64,000 bases of DNA from positions 816,776 to 880,775 of the forward strand of contig NW_025064893.1 in the NCBI RefSeq assembly GCF_019112545.1, given 5' to 3'. The stretch's first letter is position 1. Every line of letters begins with the position of its first letter. Below are positions 1-10,949 of the stretch, piece after piece. The DNA comes from Guyanagaster necrorhizus. Taxonomy: Eukaryota > Basidiomycota > Agaricomycetes > Agaricales > Physalacriaceae. The position numbers and the translations under genes were made by a program. The notes beneath the pieces are model-generated. The model made no database searches, was not told the DNA's origin, and was given only the letters and a program-made list of their open reading frames with translations.

Positions 1-465
1 ACCAAGTTCACATGCATGTTGAGAGTATTGTGTGGTTCAAGGCTTTAACGAATTAGTTGAGCTCGAGATAAGATGGTAGCATATAAACTTTAGTTTGAGA
101 CTGGGGTGTTACAGCGAGAACTAAGCTACTTAAATACTGTTTAGCTGTCGTGCTATAAATAACTGTTCACAAAAGATATTGTCTGCTGTAGAGCTGTTCC
201 CCCCTACCATTGCCAGGTTCTCCACAAAGAGCTGTGGTCTTGCTGCGGAGCTGTGGTCGTGCACTGCAATTTGAGGACAAAAAGAGGGTTGTCTCTCCCT
301 TCACAGCTCATAGCAGTGCAACAGGAGAATGACTGACTTGGGCTGCTGAGCTAAGCATTCCCATGGTCATAAGCGCTGGTCCAAGTGCCCTGACTAAGCG
401 AATATAGGGGTTACTTCCAAGGAAAAAGAGAAGAAAATAGGGAAAAGATGGAAAAAATCATAACA
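1..465 (-). repeat. 3' LTR of A1 (partial)
   Basis: This is the direct repeat of 4586-5050. About 73 bp of the LTR lie left of the window. It ends in TAACA, followed at once by the polypurine tract. All 17 differences from the partner LTR are transitions, and 13 are at CpG positions. Confidence 0.9.
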
Positions 466-500
466 TTACCCCCTCCTTAAGACCATCATCCCGATGGTTA
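466..500 (-). other. Polypurine tract of A1 and pol 3' remnant
   Basis: Read on minus, this is TAAGGAGGGGGTAA directly before the 3' LTR (TGTTA). The same tract occurs at 13748-13761 (A2, one base different) and 6010-6023 (B). It is the likely plus-strand primer for reverse transcription. Confidence 0.75.
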
Positions 501-2170
501 AGTTAGGGTAGACCCCCTCCCTTGGCGGGAGATGGCCGATCTGCTGGACCCGTCCATTGGTTCCCAGGTTCATAAAGACTTTGACCTGTTATTGGTTAGT
601 ATATCTGTCGCAGGATCTCGAACTGCGAGGGCTTTGGATCCTTTGTGGCTTCCATTATGTCGTGACTTTCGATCTGTCGCAGGCTGCCTGTGGATCCATC
701 ATATACAGGAGCACATTGCTCTTCATTGTATGTCCCCTTCATTTCTAGTTTGCTTCATTACAGATGTAACATTCTCTCATTGTTGGCTGGTCGGTTATTC
801 CAAATCGGTCGAGGTATTGATCCGAATGATTGCCAAGTCATATTGCTTCTGAGAAGGTATAGGTGTGATTCTTTTGATGTCATCATGATTTTGTCAAGAG
901 CTTGCTGCTGGCAACTCATGACAACGATGGGGCCGCCCTTTGATCTAGTCCATCAGATCAGTGAAATTCCATTCTTCATAAATGGCTCCCCTGATTCTTC
1001 CCCAATGAGATAATGTCGTGACGTAGTGGGTACGATTATTATAGCAAGGGGGTGCATTGAATCTCCAGGTCCTGTTTCTCCATCTTCACTTGCTGTAGAC
1101 AAGATAATGTTTTTTGGTCATTCAACGTTTGAATGCCACGTGTTCAGAGTTCCCCAAGTCTATGGGGAATTCCCGCATAATTGTGTCTTCGTATGATGTC
1201 GTCATGTCTGTTATTTTTTTGGGAGGGTTGGTTCCCTTGATCTCCTTCGAGAAGCGATCGACTGCTGACATGTGCGTCTGTCATAGCCATTGCCTTCGGA
1301 AAGGTGTCATTGTGTTGTTTTCGTTGTGACGGGGTCGCTGCTTGATCCAGTACGTTAGATCGGCAGGGAAATTCCATTCTTCATAAATGGCTCCTCTGAT
1401 TCTCTCCCCAATGAGATAATGTTATTCCCCAGTGGGGAATATTATAGCGAGGGGTGTGTTGTCAGGTGACCTTTATGATTCATCCTGGACTGTCAGGATC
1501 GGTTCCATTTCTGTTCGGTTGTTGTCTCCATGACCCTGTCATGGAAGCATTCTATGGTTGCTACCGATAGCATACTGGTTTGATCCGGTATGCTGGATCC
1601 TTTGGTGATGCATCATGCATCCCCTTCCCATGGTGTCGTCTACGCCATCAGATGGTTCTAGTTGCCGGTACACTGTGGTTCGTTTCTGGTTCAGAAATTC
1701 CCCATTCCTTCGGGGAATTTCTGATGGGGTTCTGTTACCTGATGAATCATGTTGCTGAATGATCTGCCAGTAGAAGTTGATTAATCTGCGAAGTGGATGT
1801 AGTCCCTTCTTTGTGATGCTGATTCAATTATCGGCTCTGTGGAATGTCTCGTCAGTCCAAACAATGTTTGTCTTGTTCGAAGAGTGGGTTATCGTATTTA
1901 TGCTTTATCGCATGTCCGATATTAGGTAGTGAATATTTTGTCGATTAAAGTATGCATTATTTAGGCATAGGGGTTACTACAGAGAAGAGAAAATGTCAGT
2001 TTGGTAATTCAGTCTGTGGCCGAGTTCCTGGGCTCGGTCAGTGCTGGTTGATGATCCGTTTGTGGATCCTTTTTAGGGTGCTTTTGGCCCTTCCCACCCC
2101 TTCCTTGACAAGACATCTGTCTTCGATGTTTGTCGTCCCAGTAGATGCCAGTTCTGGGGCTCCATGGCCA
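501..2170. other. Non-coding internal region of A1
   Basis: I see no convincing protein in this 1.7 kb. Near 540-600 the minus strand reads YEPGNQW, which may be a worn remnant of the chromodomain motif GYGPESNQW of A2. A stretch of about 70 bp around 948-1017 (AAATTCCATTCTTCATAAATGGCTCC and flanks in part) recurs at 1362-1421. Three inverted repeats share a TTCCCC/GGGGAA stem: 1150-1169, 1424-1440 and 1692-1723. The ORFs here are short and have no relatives elsewhere in the window. Confidence 0.5.
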
Positions 2171-2174
2171 TAGG

Positions 2175-4398
2175 CCAAGGCAATCGCTTCAGCCCTTTGC
2201 TGTTGTCGTTCTTTGTATATCCCGATGGTCCGACTCTTCTATTTGTCGTAACCCTTTGGGGTATACTGTCCCTTGATTGTCGTGAGGTAGACGGGTGGTA
2301 GCCCCATCTTGATACATTCGACCATGTATCCGGTGTCAGTAGTGTCGTTCCATACTTCAGCGAGTGTACTTAGTCGTTCCAGTTCAGTGAAGTATTCTGT
2401 GGTTGTTTTCCCGGCCAGCTTGTGTTCCTTCATTCGTTGCTTGTAGATGTCGGGAACCATGGTCGGGGGATTTGCGAGCCCGCCATCAGGCGGGGGTGCC
2501 CATATCGGTGTTTCCATAAAGGGATGTGGGGTTTCTTCGGTGTATGGTGGCGGCTGCTCAGCAAGTGATCACGGCACTGTCGGCAACTTCCTACATTCTA
2601 GATGTTGCCAGACTGCTTGTGATCGGCTTTCATCAGGCCGAGATGCCGTTCCGGGGATGATGCATGTGTTATGCAAGTGCCGAGGTGGTGCCATTTGGGT
2701 TGATGGTTGCGAGGATGCCGCTTCTGCAGGTAGCAGGTTCAGCATCCACGGGTTGACTGCCGTTCTTTTACCATACTTTGGCTCATATGGTTTTATCGGT
2801 CCCATCTGGTAATGCAAAAATCATTGATTAAATAGAAAAATGGCCTGTTCCGTGGCTGCATATTGTAAAATTTCCTCCTGCTCGACATTGTCGGTGAGAG
2901 TGTACCTTTGACCCAGAGACGACCCTAACCAAAGGTCGTCTCCCCACAATTCAGCTACCTGCTCTTGGTACAGCCAAATGAACTCCTGCGTGCGCACCTC
3001 ATGCGCTCCTCTCCTCATCATCTCCTCTGCCATCTGTCCTTCAAAACTTCCCCTGGATTCAAAGGGAAGGTCTCCGACCTCCCCGATTGAATCCCCCTCC
3101 TCGGCCTCGTTTTCCGCATCGCCATCCTGGTCCCACATTTCCCCCTTGAGGAGGGAGATGTCATCCAGGTCGTATATTGTCGGTTCGGCGGGTCTGGGGC
3201 TGGGTACTTGGTCCGGCGTCCTCTGGTCCGGGGCGAGGAGAAGGCTCCCGCCCAGGCTGCTGTTGCTCCTGCTCGGCCTCTCCCCCTGTTGCGTTTGGCG
3301 CCATTGCTCGGCTATATCGACAGAAGTTTCTGTAAAACTGGGGTTGAAGGAAGAGAGCAGCCACTGGCCCGTCAAGGAACCGTTTAAGGTCTCCTGTGGG
3401 GTCAATGTGCTGGCTGTCTCCTCCAATCGATCCCTGGTCTGTCGATATTCTGTGTCTATGGGTTGGGATACTGTCGGTGTCTGCGATGATATCCATTCCG
3501 TATGACAGTGGGCAGCCATCGTCAAGCTCGTCGAGCTCCTCCTGTCTTGGGATGTTGTCACCATAGATGACTCCATCGACAGGCGTCACCCATGGGTCAG
3601 ATTCAGTGGGGGAGGGGGTGGGCTGTTGGAATGGAGAGTCCTGGGTGCTGGTGTTGACCAAAGTGCTGTTGCTAGCACTTCCGTTCTCTCTTTGCCACTG
3701 TTCTGCCTCCCGTGCCCGGAGATACCTTCTGAAGAGGATATTCTCCTTATAGATCTCATTGTCCTGTTCTGTCTGAGTGGCGAAAAGTCCAGCGAAGTTC
3801 CTGATCGGCCGTTGTTCCGACCGATTGATTTCTGCCCTGTTGTCAGTACTGCTGCCTCGTACTGACATTGTATGATGGGATCCCCGTGTCCTAGTACTGA
3901 TCCCGTGAGCCACCTGTGAGCCATCCAAGGAGTCTCTGGCATTGCGCCCAATGCCAGTGCCAGAGACGGGGGTTGGCATCCTTGTTGCTCGGATGCTGCG
4001 CTGGGGGGATAGGGTGGGGGCATCGGGCCTAGGTCGTCGGAACCCTGTTGCCCAAGGGTTCCCAGAGTTCCGGACGACTGCTGGCGGGGGTCGAGAGAGG
4101 TATGTGTGCTGTTGGTGTGGTTCCTGTTCTTCTTCTTCCCTAGTATGTTCCAAAGACGGTCTCCCAGAGACGTCTTCGGGGTCGACTCCTTCTGGCTGCT
4201 GTCGCCGTTGGGACGTTGAAGGTCGAGCTGAAGCAGGGATGTTGTGAAGAGGTAGATCTGGTGTAACATTGCGTAGAATGGTACGAATGCGCTAAAATTC
4301 ATGGTAATGACGGATAGACCAGGCGATAATTGATTGGTGTCCATGGCACAGCTGTATGAGCACCAATAAGACGACCAGAATTCCGATAAGAGATACAA
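2175..4398 (-). pseudogene. gag of A1, broken by four in-frame stops
   Basis: One reading frame runs from about 4398 to 2175 and aligns along its length with the 857-aa Gag of A2. Shared blocks are the N-terminal GKKK region, a middle block with ILQYAATEQAIF (A2 has VLQYAATEYAW), and the capsid region with YFTELERLSTLAE and GYDK (A2: YFDELERLAKLAG, GYDE). Stops lie at 3586-3588, 2821-2823, 2569-2571 (all TGA) and 2239-2241 (TAG, where A2 has Trp). Each is explained by one C-to-T or G-to-A transition. No CCHC zinc knuckle remains at the C-terminal end. The start is uncertain because ORF X overlaps the N-terminal part in another frame. This protein would have formed the virus-like particle shell. 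Confidence 0.8.
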
Positions 4399-4456
4399 AG
4401 AGTATAAAAAACTCTTGAGTAAAGTTTGGGTTATCAGGATTAAGCGCAGGGGGCAT
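3161..4456 (-). pseudogene. ORF X of A1: membrane-anchored ORF overlapping gag, one stop
   Basis: It starts at ATG 4454-4456 (MPPALNPDNPNF...), at the same place relative to the LTR and in the same frame relation to gag as ORF X of A2. A hydrophobic segment at about residues 15-36 (FFILFVSLIGILVVLLVLIQ) is followed by SIIAWSIRHY (A2: SVAAWIVRHY) and ILRNVTPDL (identical in A2). A TAG stands where A2 has a Gln codon. The frame then stays open from 4153 to 3161 and still resembles A2 (GIGRNARDSLDG vs GIGNRARDSLDA; ESDPWVTP vs DSDPWTGP). The function is unknown; a signal-anchor membrane protein is the best reading. Confidence 0.75.
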
Positions 4457-4512
4457 TCAGTTTCTCAGCACAATTGGGCTTGAGAAAGAGAATGTGAAAG
4501 TCTCGAACTAAT

Positions 4513-5050
4513 TGTTAGACCCAAATCCCATGTGACAATCAACACGTGATAAACGGTTTGGTACCTCGCACTTCAGGTATGCCCGACCAAGTTCACATGC
4601 ATGTTGAGAGTATTGTGTGGTTCAAGGCTTTAACGAATTAGTTGAGCTCGAGATAAGATGGTAGCATATAAACTTTAGTTCGAGACTGGGGTGTTACAGT
4701 GAGAACTAAGCTACTTAAATACTGTTTAGCTGTCATGCTATAAATAACTGTTCACAAAAGATATTATCTGCTGTAGAGCTGTTCCCCTCTACCGTTGCCA
4801 GGTTCTCCACAAAGAGCTGTGGTCTTGCTGCGGAGCTGTGGTCATGCACTGCAATTTGAGAACAAAAAGGGGGTTGTCTCTCCCTTCACAGCTCATAGCA
4901 GTGCGACAGGAGAATGACCGACTTGGGCTGCTGAGCTAAGCGTTCCCACGGTCATAAGCACTGGTCCAAGTGCCCTGACTAAGTGAATATAGGGGTTACT
5001 TCCGAGGAAAAAGAGAAGAAAATAGGGAAAAGATGGAAAAAATCGTAACA
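4513..5050 (-). repeat. 5' LTR of A1
   Basis: A complete 538-bp LTR from TGTTAGAC to CGTAACA. In element orientation a TATA-like TATTTAAG (plus 4714-4721 reads CTTAAATA) precedes the probable transcription start; the same box lies at the same place in the LTRs of A2 and B. A CACGTG lies near the U5 end. The primer-binding region next to it (4512 leftward) begins AATTAGTTCGAGAC and has no TGG start. Confidence 0.9.
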
Positions 5051-5989
5051 AAAATCCTATGCGACGAAGTATACACCAAGTACGGGATGCTCCAAGTAGT
5101 CATCTCGGATTGGAGACCTCAGTTCATCTCAAAGTTCCTCAACGACCTCTATAAATTACTCAATATCAAACGAAACACGTCAATGGCCTATCACTCACAG
5201 ACCGACAGTCAAACCGAACGTGCAAATCAAGAGATCGAAAAGTATCTTTGACTTTTCATTAACTACCATCAGGATGACTGGATCGAGTGGCTTGCACTCG
5301 CCACCTTTCAACATAACAACCAGGTCCACTCGGCCATGGGTAAAACCCCATTCTTCATTAATCATGAGCGTCACCCATATGTCATCCAAACAGCATTCTA
5401 TAAAAAAATGACAACACCCGCCTCTACAGACTTCGCCACAACGATGACAAAAATTCATAATGAAATCAGGATTGCTCTCGAGAAGGCCACCTCAACAATG
5501 AAAAAACAATATGACAAGCATCGTCACTCAGCACATACCTATAATGTCAACAACAAAGTATGATTGGATATGATGAATCTCCATCTGCCCTGCCCAAAAC
5601 AGAAGCTCACTGACAAATGGACTGGCCTCTTCTCCATTATTGCTAAAATAGGAGAAGGTGCCTACAAACTACATTTACCAGCAGGATGAAAAGTCCATGA
5701 CATATTCAATGAGGCACTTCTATCACTATATGTGGCACCAGCCTTCCCTAACCAACAACGCCTGCTGCCACCACCATCAGACCTGATCAATGACGAGGAA
5801 CACTATGAAATTGATCAAGTACTAAACCATAAACTCCGAAAAGTCAAGGCACATGGCAGGAGAATGACAACAACAGTTGATTATCTTGTAAGTTGGAAAG
5901 GTTATGGCCCAGAATCCAATCAATGGGTCAACAAAAAGAACATGATGGCAGATGAGGCCATACACGACTATGAACTATCCCTTAATTAA
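5051..5989 (+). pseudogene. Integrase core end, C-terminal domain and chromodomain of B
   Basis: One frame runs from KILCDEVYTKYGM to the stop at 5987-5989 and aligns with A2 pol residue by residue. It covers the second catalytic Asp region (VISDWRPQF, with Arg-Gly changed to Trp-Arg), the catalytic Glu region (QTERANQEIEKYL), the GPFP-like region (here GLFS), and a chromodomain with VDYLVSWKGYGPESNQWV ending in YELSLN. Stops at 5249-5251 (CGA to TGA, Arg in KYLRLF), 5561-5563 (Trp in KVWLD) and 5687-5689 (Trp in SWKIH) are all transitions. The chromodomain would direct integration to particular chromatin. The apparent Met start at 5033 lies in the A1 LTR and is an artefact of the insertion. 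Confidence 0.88.
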
Positions 5990-6023
5990 CACCATCAGGA
6001 CAATGGTCTTAAGGAGGGGGTAA

Positions 6024-6455
6024 TGTTACAATTTTTCCCTTTTATTGTCTCCTCACCCCTATTTATGCTTAATAAGAAGGCACAAGACCATGGGAGAGCT
6101 TAGTCAGTACAACTAACTCATCCATCAGTCTACTCAACAATCAGCCCAATGACACACAAGCATCCCTTTTATGTATGGTAACGATGCTCAAGGACAATGA
6201 GCACCATGGACACAGACATACACAATAGGTAGTGATATAATTAGAAACATCTGTACAAGTATTTAAGACCAACGCTCTTGCTGGCATACCCCAGCTTCAA
6301 GCTAAAGTTTATACACACTCATTCTACTCTCGAGCTACTCTATATGCCTTGAAACACAGTGGACTGTCACTGCATGGACTCTGACGGAAGGCTCGAACAC
6401 GAAGCCACATTAGTTTATCACATGTCAGTCTGTCACGTGTTGCTTGAGCCTAACA
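6024..6455 (+). repeat. 3' LTR of B
   Basis: A 432-bp LTR from TGTTACAATTTTT to GCCTAACA, preceded by the polypurine tract at 6010-6023. A TATA-like TATTTAAG lies at 6261-6268 and CACGTG near the 3' end (6433-6439 region). It is related to the A2 LTR read on minus, with the shared core CCCCAGCTTCAAGCTAAAG. Confidence 0.88.
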
Positions 6456-6700
6456 CAATCACTCTAAGGCTTGGTTCCTTTCTATCTTCCTCAGCCCTTC
6501 AATTATTTTGTCAATAACTTCTTCAGCTCATGTTTAGTGTACCCAATTCTTAAGTACTGCCTTGGCTTCTGCTTCACTCTTAGCATCTTGGATGGCTCAC
6601 CAGGTCTATTCAGTATCAAATAGTTTCAGTTAACCATTGGGGGTCTCTCCTCCTGTTCAGCTTATAGGCAATTGAGTTTCAGGTTTAGATGATTCTTTAG
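6456..6700 (-). pseudogene. N-terminal pol remnant of C
   Basis: On minus it reads a worn version of the pre-protease region of A2 pol. The block around LKPFDTEWTWRAIKDAKDEA and NWIHRARAEE is visible as NYLILNRPGEPSKMLRVKQ and RIGYTKHELKK, with several stops. It ends abruptly at the LTR of B. Confidence 0.6.
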
Positions 6701-6835
6701 ATGGTCTTGTAGTAGTTATAGAACAGAGTATATTCAAATGCACATAAATAGAGGTAACTACAGAACTAGCATAAGTCTGTCCAGTGGTATTTCAAGACAC
6801 ACCATCAAGTTCTTTAGCTGACCAAATGGAATCAC

Positions 6836-9129
6836 TCACTTGTTGGCTCTGTCTTTTATCTCCTCAACCTTTATATTCTTTTTAAGTTCCTCAAGCCCAT
6901 CAGCTTCCTTCTGTAGTTTGGTGATTTGTGTCTGTATATCTTCTTGGGTGTGCTTTTTCTTTAGGCAGTTCCAAGACAGATGGCCCTTCTCTCTACAATT
7001 GAAGCACTTTTCTTCTTTCTTCAGTCTGTTGATATCCATAGGCTTTCTTTGTCTGGTATAAGTGGTCCTGGTCTCAGTCTTCTGGACAGAACAGGAGGGC
7101 ATAGAAGTTGGAGAGGACACATTGGACTTGGCAGAGGTCAGCATACTGGTCTTTTCCTGATTATCAGATTTTTGATCATTCTGCTGATAGGCATTTTCTG
7201 CCTTCTGTTGATGCCACTTCTTGTTCATCATAATAATTCACACCTTCCACTCTTTGTATCTCTTCAGGATATTAAAGCCAATGTCAGCAATTATCATAAT
7301 ATAAGAGTGGGATACCTCATTCTTTAAATACTCCACCAGACATCTATCATCCTCAATATGGTCAATGAGTCCAGCTAGTTTGGCAAGTCATTTGAACTTG
7401 TCAAAGTATTCAGTGGTCATCTTGTCTCCCATTCAAAGATTCTTCATCTTCTGCTTGTGGACTTCTTGGACAGCCAGATCAATAAATTTATCACATACCA
7501 TTTGTTTGAATACTGGCCAGGATGGCAGATGGTGGTGCTCTCTGATTGTGGAATAAAGGTCTCAACTCTTTAGGGTCCACTAGACCTTAGTTTTATCCTT
7601 GAAATAGAATGCAGCAAAGGCAACCTAATAAATATTGGCAGATAGATAAGCAGAGTATACTTTGAAGTATTGTTTGCAATCAATCAAGAAGTGATCAATA
7701 TTATCAGATTGCCTTTTAAAGGGCTAAGGCTTTCATATGAGGTCAGGTTTGCATTATATAAAGACTGAGTCAGAGGTGAGTGGCTCTATCAGATTTGGAT
7801 AATCACTGAAAGGTGGTACCTTTTGATGTGATATGGGAAAGAAATGAAGGGAGTTATCATAAGCAACTGGACTTCCAGGTATTTTCTCTCCTGGTTTCCT
7901 GACAATCCTCCTGTTAACAACTGTGAACCTCTGTTTAGTGGCTTTGGGATTGTCCCCTTTGGGCTGATTGCTGGTTCTGACTTTATTGGCAGGAGGCTGT
8001 CCTCTCATCAGTCAGCTTCCTTTCAGCCTCTAGAGGTATCTGGTCAGTTTCTCAGCATGCAGAGTCTGTGGTTATCTGCAGTGTGTAGAGGTTGTAGCAG
8101 AGAGATGGGCAGCATATTCAGCATTGGTCAGATTTTGAACTGAGATCAATATTCTAGGAGTTTGGCCAGAAGGTCTTCAGAATGGGCTTTATTGTAAAGA
8201 AAAATGGCTTGCTCAGTTACAGTATACTGTAAAATATTCATTCTTTCAGTATCATCCACTGTTAAATATTTCTCTCCCAATGATATTATTCTCCAGCCTA
8301 TATCTTGAGGAAGTTCCACAACTCTCTCCTGATACAACCTTGTGAACTGCTGCTCTTTCTCACATTGTATTTCTTCTTCAAGCAGCTCTTCATCTTCTAC
8401 TTCATAATGTCCTTCAGGCACATCAAAATACACTGCAGCTGGGTCATCATTGTCTCCACTGTCCTCTATGAGGAAATCATCAGACAGTTCTAAGATAGAT
8501 GGCACTTGGGGTTTCACTGTTGCTGATGAACTGTCTTTGATTGCTGGGTCTGGGGTCAACAGGAGAGGTAAGTTTGAGGACAAGTTCTTTGCTGGACTCA
8601 CCTCTCCTATCTGCTTTATCTACTGCTGTGCAATACTCTCAGAGTTAGTCAGTATTCTGCTCATTGAGGAATATTCTAGCAACTCTGTCTTAGATGAGCT
8701 GCTGGATGGCTCAGACAGAGTCATAGGCTGGAGATGAGGGCCAGATGCCATAGGCAGATAGAAAAGTGTCAGGGGTTTGGGAAAGAGAATTTGTGGTAGA
8801 GGGATCAGCAAGTTCAGATCTGAGCCAACTTGCCAATGAGCCTTATCAGCTCAGTTTTCAGAGGAGACTTTGGGACTGGCTATGGTATCTGTTCTGCTTG
8901 TAATAGTTCTGTCTTTGTTGTTATTTGTATTCTTCTTTATATTGTTGCTGCTGATAGACTTCTTCAGCACTGTGTCAGGTCTCAGACTCTGACTGAGTCC
9001 TGCCTGGCTGTGCTCTATATGCTCTTGCAATGTTTTGTTCTTCTTTGTTGTGCCAACCACTATGATTGACCAGGGTCCTGATTTCCATAACTTAAGATCT
9101 CCAGTTGATATGAGATCTATGACTCCCAA
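6836..9129 (-). pseudogene. gag of C, frameshifted and interrupted
   Basis: Blocks appear in the A2 order. Near 9129-8851 is the N-terminal region. At 8601-8146 is the middle block with LYQERVVEL and ILQYTVTEQAIF. At 8008-7754 is GSPVAYDNSLHFF (A2 GSPVADNNSLHSF). The capsid between 7750 and 7240 is badly broken. At 7231-6836 is a CCHC zinc knuckle, CFNCREKGHLSWNC, with a Lys-rich tail. The first blocks are in one frame and those from 8008 on in another, so at least one indel has occurred. The product would have been the nucleocapsid and capsid precursor; it is not functional now. Confidence 0.8.
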
Positions 9130-9509
9130 TGTTGATGCTGAAACCCATGAGACTCTTGTTAGAGGTCACATAGAGGGAGTCATAGCCAGAGTTTATAGCT
9201 ATTCTAGAAGCATCAAGAGAGTCTCAAGCACAGTCTCCAATTTCATGCTCTAGAGGAGCAGTGAAAGAGGCAGAGGATGGCTCAGCATTAAAGAAGTCAC
9301 TAGAGAGATTCTCATCTTCATAGTTTGGGATCAGAGAGAGATGTGGCAGGTCATAACAGAGGATGTATCAGTGATATTGTCATTGGTATCTGTCTTCTTC
9401 TTGTTCTATTGGAAGAACTTCCAAATTTGAGATCCTGGAGACAGCTTCCAGTATGGTTCCTTGCATGAGCTTATGAGTGGCTTGAGCAGGCTCAGGAGGG
9501 ATGTTGTAG

Positions 9510-9730
9510 AGGGAGAGGATGAGTGTGACATTTCAGGTTTGATGATAAACTGTTCAGAGGCTATAATAATACCTGATTATCCAGGTGATAATAAATTGAT
9601 TTCCTTGGCAAAGGTATGCAATAATGAAAAGCCCAAGCAGAGTGCCAATGATAGTGCTCAAAAGCTTGACAAAGTCAGAGGTGATGTCACAGGCTGATAA
9701 CATTTGATTTCCTTCATCACTAGAGTGCAT
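9510..9730 (-). pseudogene. ORF X remnant of C (transmembrane N-terminus)
   Basis: From ATG at 9728-9730 the minus strand reads MHSSDEGNQM, then SDFVKLLSTIIGTLLGLF, IIAYLCQGNQFIITWIIRYY. A2 has HDFFELIASIIGTLLGLL, AIITLCRRRQSVAAWIVRHY, with IIGTLLGL identical. Downstream NVT...LYNIPP matches NVT...FHDISP of A2. Two stops fall where A2 has Gln/Arg codons. This shows that ORF X is older than the split of the A2 and C lineages. Confidence 0.7.
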
Positions 9731-9762
9731 GAGAAAAGGAAAGCAGAAAGCTTTGAGCTAAC

Positions 9763-10210
9763 TGTTAGATCTAACTGGCACCTGATCTGAATACATAATA
9801 AACTAGTGCTGTATCATGTTTATACAGTCATGCTAGAGTTCACTAAGTGTGCTCTGATAGGCAAAGTGCTTCAAGGCTGGAGACAGGCTAGGCTTGAGAG
9901 AAGATAGTGTGAGATAAACTTATAGCTTGAAGCTGGACTACTATAGTGAGAGCTATCCTACTTATATACTGTTTGACTTATAATAAATATAACTACCATC
10001 TATTATGCTATCTTACACTATGATACCAATACTGCCTGGTCATCAGGGGTGGAACAATAGGGAATTGTCTGTAGACAAGATGTCTGAGTACAATGGTGTT
10101 CTGTCTGTTGTGATTACCTAATATTCCCATGCCCCTCAAGAAGGCACCCAGGATAAGATAGACACTCTGATAAGATAAGAGAAAGAAAAAGATATAAAGA
10201 AATCATAACA
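9763..10210 (-). repeat. 5' LTR of C
   Basis: 448 bp from TGTTAGATC to ATCATAACA. The adjoining leader AGTTAGCTCAAAGCTTTC corresponds to AATTAGCTCGAAGCTTC of A2, confirming the boundary. The LTR is related to the solo LTR at 12680-13138 and has lost nearly all CpGs. Confidence 0.8.
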
Positions 10211-10940
10211 GGAAGGTTTTAGCAAATAGTCTCTTAATGCATATGTGGATAGGCAATTGATATTTTCTTAAATATATGAGTGGATGACACTAATATAGCA
10301 TATTCACATTCAAACACTGTACTTACCAATACTAAATGAGTTTCTGTAGGTATCAACAATAATCACTCACTACTTGCTATTGAAAAAACCAGTATGCAAA
10401 TAAAGACTTCATCCAACAAGAAGATAGTCAAGAACTCAAATGCTCACAAGCAGAGCTGAACAGAGTGAGCAATGCTCTTTAAGATATGTTTTTCTCTTCT
10501 GATGATTACTGAGGATGAAGAATCACAAGAACAGACTCTGGGGACTTTGAGATCTCTGGAGAAAAGGCTGCTGCAGCCAATAATACAGATCTATGTGAGC
10601 CATCTCCAACAGGAAAATGCACTTTCCTGGAGGCAGAAAGCTTAGTAAGGGCAGAACAACAAGATATCATCATGAAAGGCAACAAGTCCATAAGAACTCT
10701 GAAAGATTAGGTTCTAAGGATTCTACCTCCAAGAAGATGCACTCCATCTGTTGGTATGGAGAAAGTGTCAGACAATGAGAATAACATGTCTTACTGACTA
10801 GCTGAGGATCAAAGGAGCTGACAGGACCAACAGAAATCAGAACAGTGTAGAGCCCCACAGAGAAAGTTCTGATCTGAAAAGACTGAGAAGTATCTGAAGG
10901 AAGAGCATCCTGTTGCAAGAGATATGATGCCAATCAAATG
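10211..10940. other. Unassigned AT-rich sequence, probably upstream part of D
   Basis: I recognise no protein here. Base composition and near absence of CpG match D to its right. By position it should hold the gag/pol junction of D, but no zinc knuckle or gag block can be read. Confidence 0.35.
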
Positions 10941-10949
10941 GCAGAAGTC

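Larger units (their letters stand above)
1..5050 (-). mobile_element. Non-autonomous Ty3/Gypsy element 'A1' (left LTR truncated by window edge)
   Basis: Positions 1-465 repeat 4586-5050 base for base apart from 17 substitutions and no indels, so they are the two LTRs. The internal part is minus-strand: the polypurine tract (GGAGGGGGTAA read on minus) abuts the left LTR, and ORF X and gag read leftward from the right LTR. No protease, RT, RNase H or integrase core is present; the internal part is about 4.05 kb against about 6.75 kb in A2. The termini match A2 (TGTTA...TAACA, same polypurine tract). I infer a deletion derivative mobilised by an autonomous relative such as A2. It lies inside the integrase gene of element B: B resumes at 5051, where the 5 bp AAAAT would be the target duplication, the partner lying outside the window. 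Confidence 0.85.
5051..6455 (+). mobile_element. Chromodomain Ty3/Gypsy element 'B', 3' part
   Basis: This is the integrase C-terminal half, chromodomain, polypurine tract and 3' LTR of a plus-strand element. It is cut on the left by the A1 insertion (5051) and has itself inserted into element C on the right (6456). Its remaining pol has only three stops and still has CpGs, so it is younger than C and D but older than A2. The 5 bp after its LTR, CAATC, should be its target duplication. Confidence 0.85.
6456..10210 (-). mobile_element. Degenerate Ty3/Gypsy element 'C', 5' part
   Basis: A minus-strand element read leftward: 5' LTR (10210-9763), ORF X remnant, gag, zinc knuckle, then the start of pol, cut at 6456 by the insertion of B. 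Coding parts are recognisable only by comparison with A2, with many stops and shifts, and CpG is almost absent. It adjoins plus-strand pol sequence of D at 10211 without a gap, so it most likely inserted into D. Confidence 0.8.

Noticed and set aside
2978..3505. 175-codon plus-strand ORF over A1 gag
   Set aside because: It is the antisense of the gag and ORF X frames, with no counterpart motif; A2 shows similar antisense ORFs by composition only.
5033..5251. ATG start of an apparent 72-aa integrase ORF
   Set aside because: The first codons lie in the A1 LTR; the integrase frame of B was simply fused to it by the insertion.
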